Source: Lactiplantibacillus pentosus
GTDB taxonomy: Bacteria > Bacillota > Bacilli > Lactobacillales > Lactobacillaceae
Reading direction: 5' to 3'
Assembly (NCBI RefSeq): GCF_003641185.1
Contig: NZ_CP032757.1
Coordinates: 2,480,001 to 2,544,000, forward strand
Length of the DNA: 64,000 nucleotides
Positions 25,695 through 33,682 of the stretch are shown here, in pieces. The notes under the pieces were generated by a model, which was not told where the DNA came from, made no database searches, and worked only from the letters and a program-made list of their open reading frames with translations. The position numbers were made by a program, and so were the translations under genes. The stretch's first letter is position 1. Each line of letters opens with the position of its first letter.

Positions 25695-25805
25695 ATGCGC
25701 AATTATAAATATGCAGTATACGGCGGCATCACTATCGTTTATTTAATTGCTTTATATGCATTGTATCACCTTATTCGACTGGCTTATATTCTCTTCTTGT
25801 TGTGA
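25695..25805 (+). CDS. Single-helix membrane mini-protein (36 aa)
   Basis: Not recognised. It starts MRNYKYAVYGG and has one hydrophobic segment (ITIVYLIALYALYHLI) that runs on to a hydrophobic end, rich in Tyr and Leu. GGGAGG lies 9 bp before the ATG, and a strong terminator pair follows, so it is likely translated. It could be a regulatory or toxin-like membrane peptide; no antitoxin is evident. Confidence 0.55.
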   Translation: MRNYKYAVYGGITIVYLIALYALYHLIRLAYILFLL

Positions 25806-25890
25806 CCCTGATCCAGTCATAGTCGATCGTTGCTAATCGCTTGGCGATAAATCTGGACTGACGCCAGTTACGCTTCATCCAGATTTCATC

Positions 25891-25942
25891 AAAAAAATGA
25901 CCGTTTCAAGAATGGACAACCCGTTCTTGAAGCGGTCGTTTT
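25891..25942. terminator. Bidirectional terminator after the 36-residue gene
   Basis: AATGACCGTTTCAAGAA pairs with TTCTTGAAGCGGTCGTT around TGGACAACCCG. A-run and T-run on the two sides. Confidence 0.75.
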
Positions 25943-25975
25943 GTGACGAGACGCGCTATTTAGACAGCCTAATCT

Positions 25976-26022
25976 AAAACTGACGACCATTCCGTAATGT
26001 CAGAATGACCGTCAGTTTTTTA
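25976..26022 (+). terminator. Second terminator
   Basis: AAAACTGACG pairs with CGTCAGTTTT, with inner CATTC/GAATG, then TTTT. The remaining bases to 26148 show no gene. Confidence 0.65.
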
Positions 26023-26148
26023 GGTGATCGCATGAATCACTTTGTTCAGTATCTTTATCCATGGCGCGTTAAGTGACCTGCCTAAGTATGAGCTGTAAGT
26101 CCCAACGATGTGTGCCCCAATCAAGGCTTACTCAGACAACTGCCACCA

Positions 26149-27015
26149 TCACCGATGCCACAAGTAACGGTCAACGGCTAAGGCAACGTGTGCGTTTTCG
26201 TGAAGCTGACTGTGTTGGGCGTGTTTACCATAAAAGTCTTTTTCAGTATAGTCAACACTTCGGCCCCGTAGTAAATACTTGATTGAGCGGGCCGATACGT
26301 TGGTGACCAAGCTATCCGAGTGGCTGCCGTCATTCAGCGTGCCGACAATATTGAGTAAGTGCACGTGGGTTGGGAAGTTGGTCCGTTTGGCCGCCAGCAA
26401 CTCATACGCCGCGTGCAAGTATTTCGGTTGTCCAGAAGCTAGGAATGAATTCTGATTGGCGACATCATCTTCGCCGACCACGCCATCAAACGGCCCAGCG
26501 ATCGTGACTAATTTGTTGATGCTTGGGAAATCAGCCGTTTGCTTGGTCATGAGCATATTGACACTAGCGACACACCCCGCCGAATGGGCCACGATATTAT
26601 ATTGCCTAAAGGCATGCTGTTGCTGAACCGTCGTGATGACCTTGGCTAACCAAGCACTCTGCTGATCGTACTGTGCCAGATTATTCTTGAACACGACCTG
26701 AATAATGGGATTGCGAACATGCCCCTGCCACTTACCCGTCAGCGTGACAGCGCCACTAGTACTGACGGTCGCGACGAGGACTTTATGCGCATGAGCCGTC
26801 TTTTCAGCATGCTTGATCAACGTATTGGTCGATTTCGCACTCCCTTGAAACCCATGGACATAAAACGTCGGGGTCGTACTATCAATGTAAGCTGACACCC
26901 GTTTTTGACTTGTGGACTGACGCGACTTAGTGTTCGTTTGTTTCGCTTGACTAGTACAGCCCGCCAGGCCAAAGACTAACAACAGCGTCAGTAGCCACCA
27001 TTTCATTTGTTTCAC
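26149..27015 (-). CDS. Lipoprotein alpha/beta hydrolase (DUF915 type)
   Basis: Surface-anchored hydrolase of 288 residues. Signal peptide with lipobox LAGC (C20), then a Lys/Thr/Ser linker. The fold starts at FYVHGFQGS (oxyanion loop), with the nucleophile elbow VAHSAG (S145). Acidic and His partners are probably in GTLNDGSHSDSLV and HENAHVALAV. The DUF915 group contains uncharacterised cell-surface esterase or lipase-like proteins common in lactobacilli. Substrate unknown. The gene lies 50 bp downstream of the NlpC/P60 gene on the same strand, possibly one operon. Confidence 0.85.
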   Translation of the reverse strand: MKQMKWWLLTLLLVFGLAGCTSQAKQTNTKSRQSTSQKRVSAYIDSTTPTFYVHGFQGSAKSTNTLIKHAEKTAHAHKVLVATVSTSGAVTLTGKWQGHVRNPIIQVVFKNNLAQYDQQSAWLAKVITTVQQQHAFRQYNIVAHSAGCVASVNMLMTKQTADFPSINKLVTIAGPFDGVVGEDDVANQNSFLASGQPKYLHAAYELLAAKRTNFPTHVHLLNIVGTLNDGSHSDSLVTNVSARSIKYLLRGRSVDYTEKDFYGKHAQHSQLHENAHVALAVDRYLWHR

Positions 27016-27065
27016 TTTGTTCGCCTCATCAATTGTTTATTTAATCAAATTTACGGCAGAACCGA

Positions 27066-27965
27066 CTACCAATTCCGCTTGATTGCCACTAATTCATCCT
27101 GGAGGTACGTCGTCGCCAGTTGCAAGTAAGTGACGTGCTTTCCCGGTGTTGGTGCGTGCAAGATCCAGCCGTCACCCGCATAGAGTGCGACGTGGTGGAC
27201 CGCACCCCGCCCGTGATCATGGGCAAAGAAGCACAGATCACCTGGCTGCGCGGCTTCCTGTTCAACGGCGACGCCCTTATCAATCTGATCCTGAGCATCC
27301 CGCGGCAATTGAATGCCAACACAGCGATGCAGACTGTACACGAAGCCTGAACAGTCAAAACCATACGCGCTGATACCGCCCCACAAATAGCGTAAATCTA
27401 GGAAAGTTTCGCCTAATCGAACTAGGGTCGCACCACGGGTCAAATTCGCGGTTTTAAAACCAAACTGAGTCGCTCGTTTGGCAACTTTAGCAACTCCAAG
27501 TGGCGTCTGAACCGTATAATAACGGTGGTCCTTACTACCAATCACTGGTAATTCTGTCCCCAAACTCAGCCGTAGTAACGTCCGACCATCCGCTTTCAGT
27601 AGCGGTGTAAATCCACGGCGAATCGTTACTGTTGGCCCAGTCTGAATCGGCAACGGGACCGTCGACAATTGTGCGGCCCAGATCCAGCCCGGATAACCCT
27701 GCGAATGGTGGTCATCACGCTGACTCGCAACGTAGCCATACGCCCAGCCATCGACAAAGCGTTCAACTAAGAAGACATCATTAAAGAGTGCCTGTGTGAC
27801 AATCCGGTTCTCACGTTCTAACTTCACCGTCTCTGCGTCACTGAGTTGTGCCAACCAGGCTTGCAGGCCCGCGTTAGCAATCGCCGACGTATCGATTGGT
27901 AACGTCCGCGGTTGGCGCCACACATTGGCAACCGCCGCCATAATTCGCGTTGTTTGCAGCTTCAT
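27066..27965 (-). CDS. NlpC/P60 peptidase with SH3-like domains (YkfC-like)
   Basis: Cys peptidase of 299 residues that probably cleaves gamma-D-Glu-diamino-acid bonds of peptidoglycan fragments. Residues ~1-180 form SH3-like modules; the NlpC domain has the catalytic Cys in FDCSGF (C205), His in AVHHVALY (257/258) and the third residue in WILHAPTPG (H270). There is no signal peptide, as in YkfC, so it likely recycles imported muropeptides in the cytoplasm. A GGGGTGAC site precedes the ATG. Confidence 0.85.
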   Translation of the reverse strand: MKLQTTRIMAAVANVWRQPRTLPIDTSAIANAGLQAWLAQLSDAETVKLERENRIVTQALFNDVFLVERFVDGWAYGYVASQRDDHHSQGYPGWIWAAQLSTVPLPIQTGPTVTIRRGFTPLLKADGRTLLRLSLGTELPVIGSKDHRYYTVQTPLGVAKVAKRATQFGFKTANLTRGATLVRLGETFLDLRYLWGGISAYGFDCSGFVYSLHRCVGIQLPRDAQDQIDKGVAVEQEAAQPGDLCFFAHDHGRGAVHHVALYAGDGWILHAPTPGKHVTYLQLATTYLQDELVAIKRNW

Positions 27966-28243
27966 CTTTTGTCACCCCATTTTTGATCATTCTGTGTTTC
28001 ATCATCCTATTTTTTCTCAGTGTACCACATCCGACTACCAGCGTCTTGAGCGATTACTTAACCTTATAAAGATTTTTATCGCTAACAGCGGCATCCATCA
28101 TCAATGGTTAACTTTACTGGCAGTTATTACCGGTAAACCACGTTAAGAAGCTATCCTTTCTGTAAAAAGTTCACCGTAAATATTAAAAACAACTGTGAAA
28201 GTATGCTATGATACTAATAATTACTTTAGGAGGCGTTTTGACG

Positions 28244-28708
28244 ATGGATAAGACCGATTTGAAGATTTTGAACGCCTTGCAGGCCGATGCACGCATCTCG
28301 TTAAAAGCACTTGCGGACCAGTGTTTCATCTCCTCACCCGCAATCTCCGCGCGCATCACCCGCCTGAAAAAGAGCGGCATCATTCGTGACTATCAGGCCA
28401 ATCTGAACTATGAAAAATTAAACTATCATATTAAAGCTTATATTCAACTCCAACTTGAACCGACCCAAAAAGAGCGGTTCTACCCATTTGTCGCTGGAAT
28501 TCCCAACATTCTCGAATGTGACTGTGTGACTGGTGAATATTCGCAAATTTTGAAAGTCATCTTCGAATCCACGCAGGCGCTCGACGAATTCGTCAACCAG
28601 TTACAGACCTTTGGTAAGACGAGCACCCAGATCGTCTTCTCCACTAGTGTTGCCAACCGCGGGCTCCGTTTGCCTGAAGACCAAGATGTGGATAGCGACG
28701 AACAATAA
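28244..28708 (+). CDS. Lrp/AsnC-family regulator
   Basis: Amino-acid-responsive transcription factor of 154 residues. N-terminal winged HTH (KTDLKILNALQADARISLK ... ISSPAISARITRLKKSGII) and C-terminal RAM effector domain (YIQLQLEP ... ILECDCVTGEYSQILKV). Start ATG at 28244, 9 bp from AGGAGG; an upstream frame adds residues without a site. The C-terminus ends in an acidic tail (PEDQDVDSDEQ). Divergent from the peptidase operon, followed by its own terminator. Confidence 0.9.
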   Translation: MDKTDLKILNALQADARISLKALADQCFISSPAISARITRLKKSGIIRDYQANLNYEKLNYHIKAYIQLQLEPTQKERFYPFVAGIPNILECDCVTGEYSQILKVIFESTQALDEFVNQLQTFGKTSTQIVFSTSVANRGLRLPEDQDVDSDEQ

Positions 28709-28742
28709 GTACTGACTGTGTCAATTGAACTTGATTAAAGCA

Positions 28743-28787
28743 AGAGCCGTCGCTTCGATTAGAAAAGAAGCGACGGCTCTCTTATTT
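28743..28787 (+). terminator. Terminator of the Lrp-family gene
   Basis: Perfect 14-bp stem AGAGCCGTCGCTTC/GAAGCGACGGCTCT, then CTTATTT. Confidence 0.85.
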
Positions 28788-28916
28788 ATACTGACCATCA
28801 AGCGACTGGTCGGCCCCCAACTACTGCTTTATCAGCGCGGTAGCTATCCAAGCCAGTCTGGTGTAGATTCAGTCTACTATCATGTCATCAGCATTGACCG
28901 CAAAAGGCACTCACTG

Positions 28917-29138
28917 TTAAGCCCAATTCAACAATCGAAAAATAGCGTGGGCACTCGTCACCTGATAACGTTGCTTCAAATGCTCCAAGCCAATGTCACA
29001 ACTGACTAGTAATCCCAGGCCACCGACGACTCCGACCCACAACCACGTCCCTAGCCAATGAACCATGATGAGACAAATGAGCGTCGAAATGGCGCCCACT
29101 AACATGCCAAGCGTTAAACTCACAAACCACCGTCGCAT
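28917..29138 (-). CDS. Small two-helix membrane protein (73 aa)
   Basis: Not recognised. Two hydrophobic segments (about 5-27 and 32-48) and a soluble tail with GLEHLKQRYQVTSAH. The ribosome site GGAGGTG lies within 12 bp of the preceding stop, so it is co-transcribed with the 76-residue gene. Confidence 0.6.
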   Translation of the reverse strand: MRRWFVSLTLGMLVGAISTLICLIMVHWLGTWLWVGVVGGLGLLVSCDIGLEHLKQRYQVTSAHAIFRLLNWA

Positions 29139-29150
29139 TGCGCACCTCCA

Positions 29151-29381
29151 TTAGGCAAATCGATTCATCATATAAATAACGCCCATACCAATGACCCACA
29201 ACGCGGTCAATGGCATTAAGGTCAATAATCCAAATTGATACCAACAGACGACTGTCATGAATAGAATTTCGATACTATGAACCAAAATCAACAATTGAAA
29301 ATAACTTCGGAAAAGCCACTTGATGCCAATACTGACTAAAAAGCCGATTCCCAGCACGCTATAAAACATGCCATGCACCAT
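29151..29381 (-). CDS. Small three-helix membrane protein (76 aa)
   Basis: Not recognised. ATG at 29379-29381 (MVHGMFYS) after GAGGGGGG; a longer frame would place the ribosome site inside the coding region. Mostly hydrophobic with a single basic loop (KWLFRSYF). First gene of a two-gene unit with the 73-residue protein; together they may form a small membrane complex. Confidence 0.6.
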   Translation of the reverse strand: MVHGMFYSVLGIGFLVSIGIKWLFRSYFQLLILVHSIEILFMTVVCWYQFGLLTLMPLTALWVIGMGVIYMMNRFA

Positions 29382-29604
29382 GATGCAGTCCCCCCTCAAA
29401 CACTGTTAATTGACCAAACTTACAAGTTCAGTATGCCGAATATCGGTAGAAATTATCACCATATTAATGTAAAGAGCATGTTATCTTTTTGTAAAGATGT
29501 CCAAATAAGCTTCAAACCTGACAATCAGTGGTTAACAGTTACCTGGGTTACATGTTATGATTAAAGGACAAAGCAATTAAACGCAATGATTATGGGGGCA
29601 CACT

Positions 29605-30798
29605 GTGTTACAACTATTCACACTATCCAGCCTAGGACGAGATTTTTTCAATATCAAAATGTTGATTATTGTGCTCATTACGATTGGTCTCATCACTTTA
29701 ATGACCATTCTGACCTACGCGCTCGAACACCAAGTTAACCAGCACCAAGCACCAACCTGGCGTTATCTGGCTCACGGCACCGAAGCAGTCAGCGTTCTCG
29801 TCAGTATGATTTTGTTACGCCAAATTTTTATTACCTTAAATTCCGGCAGTGTGATTAGCTGGACTTATGCGACCGTTCAGCTAACGGTACTCTTGTTTAG
29901 TTTGAACACGATGCGCAACCTGGCCGTGGAAGTCATCAACATTTTGATGCCACTTTTCATCTACGGACAGGCCATATGGCTCGGACATACCACCCAGTAT
30001 CTACCAGTCTTCATGCTCATGACCGTGATTTTGATTGGCACCGTCATTTATATCGCTCACAATTACCAGGCTTTGATTGCCAATCAGTGGAAATACCTGG
30101 GCTTTCAAGTGCTGTATAGTGGCACGTGGTGGGGCGTGATCTGGTCGTTTCATCCGTTTAAACTGACCCACACGTTGTTCATTATTTTAGGTTTCATCGT
30201 CTATATGTGGCTTATCCGACTTGCAGTGCGTTGGACTCAGAAATTTTTCGACGAGGTCCTCACCTTCGATCACCAAGTCAATTATGATGAGCTGACGGGC
30301 ATCCGCAACCGCGCCAGCTTCGATACCAGCGCTCAAGAAGTCTTTCGAGTGTACCAGCGTCGCAACATGGGGCCGGTCACCATGGCGATGTTTGACATCG
30401 ACCATTTCAAAAATTTCAATGATGAACACGGCCACTTGGCAGGCGACGCCGTGCTGCGGCACGTCGCCAAATTTGTTGATTTACAATTGAAGCAACGAAG
30501 TACGCACGGGCAATTATTCCGTTACGGCGGCGAAGAGTTTATCATTATCTTTCGTGGCATGCCTGCGCTTCAAGTCGGTCAAGTCATGCGAACGATTCAA
30601 CGGGAACTTGCTGCCGAACCACTGGAATTTGAAGGCAGCACCCTGGCCGTCACCGTCTCAATCGGCATCTCCGAATTACAAACAACTGACCACAGCTTCA
30701 CCGATTGGTTTGTCCGCGTCGATGACTACCTCTATCAATCCAAACAAGCAGGCCGCGACCGCACAACGGTTGAAAATCGGTTGCTGACGGATAATTAA
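29605..30798 (+). CDS. Membrane diguanylate cyclase-like protein (GGDEF domain)
   Basis: 397 residues; GTG start after GGGGGCACACT. Six to seven hydrophobic helices (~18-210) form the sensor part. The GGDEF domain (~225-395) has the substrate loop DELTGIRNRASFD, the metal-binding MFDIDHFKNFND and the active-site GGEEF (308-312), so it should be catalytically competent. The RxxD inhibitory site five residues upstream is absent (HGQLF). No EAL or HD-GYP partner or c-di-GMP receptor lies in the window. Stands alone. Confidence 0.9.
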   Translation: MLQLFTLSSLGRDFFNIKMLIIVLITIGLITLMTILTYALEHQVNQHQAPTWRYLAHGTEAVSVLVSMILLRQIFITLNSGSVISWTYATVQLTVLLFSLNTMRNLAVEVINILMPLFIYGQAIWLGHTTQYLPVFMLMTVILIGTVIYIAHNYQALIANQWKYLGFQVLYSGTWWGVIWSFHPFKLTHTLFIILGFIVYMWLIRLAVRWTQKFFDEVLTFDHQVNYDELTGIRNRASFDTSAQEVFRVYQRRNMGPVTMAMFDIDHFKNFNDEHGHLAGDAVLRHVAKFVDLQLKQRSTHGQLFRYGGEEFIIIFRGMPALQVGQVMRTIQRELAAEPLEFEGSTLAVTVSIGISELQTTDHSFTDWFVRVDDYLYQSKQAGRDRTTVENRLLTDN

Positions 30799-31000
30799 GC
30801 GATGACCGGGATTTGCAGGCATAATAAGAGATAACTGTCCGTGTTCCTTGGAATCAATTTCAATCTTGGTTCATTCAAAGACTTTTCTCCTGCGCTAAAA
30901 ATTGACAGCAAGATTTGGATAAGTTGGAATGAATAAGCTCGGTCACAGATTCATCAAATACAAGTTTACTTATGATTATCATTGGAAACTCTCTTTTTTA

Positions 31001-31081
31001 TTTATTCACCAAATAGAAAAAGGCCTGAGATTAACTATCACTGGAAACGATAAGCAATCTCAGGCCTTTTTCGTGAATAAA
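31001..31081. terminator. Bidirectional terminator with nested stems
   Basis: Outer TTTATTCAC/GTGAATAAA and inner AAAAAGGCCTGAGATT/AATCTCAGGCCTTTTT. It separates the GGDEF gene from the ABC operon on the opposite strand. Confidence 0.85.
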
Positions 31082-31090
31082 TCAGGAAAG

Positions 31091-31849
31091 TTAATACTCC
31101 ATTTTCTTAAACGACCGGTTTGAAAAGATATAAATGATTAGCGCATAAATAAGAAATAGTAATAATATCATAGCTAGAGAAGTTCCAAAGCCTATCTTGC
31201 CCACTAATCCAGAGTATCCATTAGGAAGAAAATATTTGAGTCCCTTTAAGCTTGGCGCAATAAAGGAAACCAGAGCAAATACAATGCCGATTAACATTGT
31301 CAAACTATTGCCTAACTTAATCGAGCTAGCTACCGAAATTAAAAGACATAACTGTGTTACAGTAAAAATTCCAGCTACAGAAATAATAACGTATTGTAAA
31401 TCGGCCAAATGTGCGGGTAAGAATGCGCCGGAAGTATATGACATGTGAATTAAATGCATATAATACGTAATCAGGCTAGCAACAAAAGTCAGAATAAAGT
31501 AAATAAAATAAATACTAAGAACTGAGCTAATCTTTGCATTTAATATCTTTGAACGCTTAATATCCTTAAAAAGAAACATCTTTCCAGATGCAATTTCATC
31601 ATGAAAGCAGGAAATTACCAAATAAATAAAAGCAATGATCGGTAACGTCAGTTGATATTGAACAGATTCAACTGCTCCAAAGAATTCAAGAAAACTCATA
31701 GATCCCTTTGGCGCACTTAATTGCATGAAGTTAGTGCTAAAAAGATCAACAACCAGTAACAGTAATGGAAAGATACTGAAGCCAACACAGAGCCAAGCTT
31801 CTTTTCTTTTAATTACAGTAGTGAAAATAGGACTAAACAAATAATTCAT
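31091..31849 (-). CDS. ABC-2-type transporter permease
   Basis: 252 residues with six hydrophobic segments and no obvious signal peptide; typical of permeases of bacitracin- or lantibiotic-resistance exporters. It begins 2 bp after the stop of the ATPase gene, so they form one complex. Codon use and AT content (few GC-rich codons) differ from the flanking core genes, which suggests the cluster 31.1-33.5 kb was acquired. Substrate unknown. Confidence 0.8.
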   Translation of the reverse strand: MNYLFSPIFTTVIKRKEAWLCVGFSIFPLLLLVVDLFSTNFMQLSAPKGSMSFLEFFGAVESVQYQLTLPIIAFIYLVISCFHDEIASGKMFLFKDIKRSKILNAKISSVLSIYFIYFILTFVASLITYYMHLIHMSYTSGAFLPAHLADLQYVIISVAGIFTVTQLCLLISVASSIKLGNSLTMLIGIVFALVSFIAPSLKGLKYFLPNGYSGLVGKIGFGTSLAMILLLFLIYALIIYIFSNRSFKKMEY

Positions 31850-31851
31850 AT

Positions 31852-32736
31852 CTATCCCTCCGTAAAGTAACTTTCCAATTCATCTTTTGCTGAGTAAATT
31901 CTTTCAATTAGTTTATTAGATGATAGTTCCATCAGGATTTCATTCAATTGCCCCTTTTTGAGTGCTAACGGTAAAGCTAACTTCTGGTTATCGATTTCAA
32001 GCTGATACTTTGTCGCTATACTCTTAACAATTTGTTGAGCTTGATCTGTATGAACATCTAATTGGACTATCAAGAAATTTTTTTTGTCATCAAACTGAGT
32101 TTTAAGTCTGCCGGAATCAATAAAAATATAGCGATTGCATAAATCTTCAAGCTCGTTTAATTGATGACTTGAAATAATCATTGATGTGTGTTTGGTGGTT
32201 GACCAATACTGTAAGATTCCAATAAGTTTCTTTACCCCAATGGGATCTAGTCCAACGAACGGCTCATCCAATATCATGAAGTCAGGTTCTGTGATTAAAG
32301 ACAATGCCAGTGACAGTCGTTGCTTCATTCCAAATGAAAATGCAGCCGGTTTACGATCTTTAGCATTCCACAAGTCAACAAGCTCCAAAACAGCCTGGAT
32401 GTTACGTACATACTGTTCTTTTTTATGGATTTTTAAAAAGAACGATATGTTCTCATAAACGGTTAGATGTGGATAAAAGATGGGTTCAATCATAATACCG
32501 AATTTATCAAGAACATTGTTTCCTTTCGAAATATCGATGCCCTTAAATTTTAAAGTCCCCGATGTCGGTTTTTGTGCTTTTGCCATCAACTTTAATAACG
32601 TACTTTTTCCAGCACCATTTTTGCCGATTAATCCAACAATATCCCCTGTTTCGATTGAAAAATTAATATCTTTCAAGGAGTAAAATGAGTTAGATTTATA
32701 TTTTTTACTAATATTGACGGCTTCAATTATTTTCAT
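31852..32736 (-). CDS. ABC transporter ATPase (BcrA-like)
   Basis: 294 residues from the ATG at 32734-32736, after AGAGGTG. Walker A GKNGAGKST, signature FSFGMKQRL (divergent, as usual in BcrA-type ATPases), Walker B DFMILDEPFVGLDP and switch His in ISSHQL. The C-terminal ~75 residues form the accessory domain of this group. The start overlaps the end of the upstream small membrane frame by 14 bp. Likely exports a peptide or lipid antibiotic. Confidence 0.88.
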   Translation of the reverse strand: MKIIEAVNISKKYKSNSFYSLKDINFSIETGDIVGLIGKNGAGKSTLLKLMAKAQKPTSGTLKFKGIDISKGNNVLDKFGIMIEPIFYPHLTVYENISFFLKIHKKEQYVRNIQAVLELVDLWNAKDRKPAAFSFGMKQRLSLALSLITEPDFMILDEPFVGLDPIGVKKLIGILQYWSTTKHTSMIISSHQLNELEDLCNRYIFIDSGRLKTQFDDKKNFLIVQLDVHTDQAQQIVKSIATKYQLEIDNQKLALPLALKKGQLNEILMELSSNKLIERIYSAKDELESYFTEG

Positions 32737-32969
32737 AGTGTGCACCTCTTAACTTTTTGACAATAGTTAACACTAAAAATTCAATGCAAAAATACAAAAT
32801 GATTACAACGATCACTTTGGAAAACAACCCCAGTGGCAACCTGATTTTTGCCTTACTTAAATACCAGTAGCGTCAATATATCGCTAATTATTGATGGCAC
32901 TAAGTAAATTAGTGAAACAAACCCTAAAGCTGATAAGCATTTGTAATACCGTGCTTTCTCAAGATTCAA
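32723..32969 (-). pseudogene. Small membrane protein gene, split by a frameshift
   Basis: Frame 1 (32853-32969, TTG start) reads LNLEKARYYKCLSALGF and a hydrophobic helix, then stops at LVFK. Frame 2, shifted by one, is open from 32872 to 32723 and reads YLSKAKIRLPLGLFSKV, a second helix and KKLRGAHYENN. The two frames overlap by ~20 bp and together would give an ~80-residue two-helix protein whose stop overlaps the ATPase start. That coupling implies an original operon partner. A programmed shift or two separate peptides cannot be excluded. Confidence 0.5.
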
Positions 32970-32999
32970 TTCAATAGGTCATTAGATCATATTTCAAAT

Positions 33000-33034
33000 A
33001 AAAAAAGGGAAAGAATCTTAGATAGATCCTTTCC
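33000..33034 (-). terminator. Terminator of a tiny minus-strand transcription unit
   Basis: GGAAAGGATCT pairs with AGATTCTTTCC, followed by seven T on the minus strand. The only upstream sequence it can serve is the ~330-bp unit starting at the promoter near 33393. Confidence 0.75.
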
Positions 33035-33085
33035 GATTATGCATTGTCCATTTATATGAAACACCGGTAAGGCTCTCAAAAGTCA

Positions 33086-33184
33086 TTAATTGGAATCTAT
33101 GACAGGTGCAGATGTAGCCGTTTTATCAATACCACTTCTGGCTTTTGAGCCAAAATGAAACAATTCCCGAGAATTAAACTTCAT
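33086..33184 (-). CDS. Candidate 32-residue peptide, function unknown
   Basis: Not recognised. Reads MKFNSRELFHFGSKARSG, then IDKTATSAPVIDSN. No Cys and no hydrophobic helix, and the ribosome site is weak (AAAGGA 14 bp upstream). A 13-codon frame (MKSLKESFRRNEV) ends on its start codon and could couple translation. Promoter and terminator of the unit are good, so an RNA product is also possible. The ABC exporter pair lies downstream. Confidence 0.3.
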   Translation of the reverse strand: MKFNSRELFHFGSKARSGIDKTATSAPVIDSN

Positions 33185-33369
33185 TCCGTCTAAACGATTC
33201 CTTTAAGGACTTCATAATATTTACCTACCGTGTACAAACAGCATTGCAAATTACACTATTTGAAATTTTGACTCATGCAGAAATAACACAACAATGCACT
33301 AGCTAGCCCATTAGAATTGTCTTCGTTGAAGCCTTATTACAAAAGGATTGTAACCCCTTTCACAACTTT

Positions 33370-33398
33370 ATAATACTTCTAATCATTTTAATATGCAA
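33370..33398 (-). promoter_or_regulatory. Promoter of the tiny transcription unit
   Basis: TTGCAT (33393-33398) and TATTAT (33370-33375) with a 17-bp spacer. The transcript would run ~360 nt to the terminator at 33000, with a ~180-nt leader before the peptide. The rest of 33185-33486 shows no gene. Confidence 0.5.
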
Positions 33399-33491
33399 GC
33401 GCGTGTTATGTATAAAACAAGCTTCCCTTGTATATTACAATAATCTTATATTTCCAAGTTTTAAAAATGAAATGACTGAAAATTCAAAACA

Positions 33492-33541
33492 AAAATAGGT
33501 TCTTCAAGAATTGGATGATCAATTCTTGAAGAACCTATTTT
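33492..33541. terminator. Bidirectional terminator
   Basis: Perfect 21-bp stem (AAAATAGGTTCTTCAAGAAT... with its complement) around an 8-nt loop. It insulates the ABC region from the ABC-F gene. The 33542-33682 spacer holds nothing else. Confidence 0.8.
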
Positions 33542-33682
33542 CATTTAGCCATAACCGCCAATCGATGCTGACACATTGGCGCGGTTTGTCTTTAATCGCC
33601 AGTGAACAAACACGCAGACGTGCTTATTTAAACGACCGCACAAATTCCTGGCCAAGCTCGTAAATCCTACACAGCACTAGTC

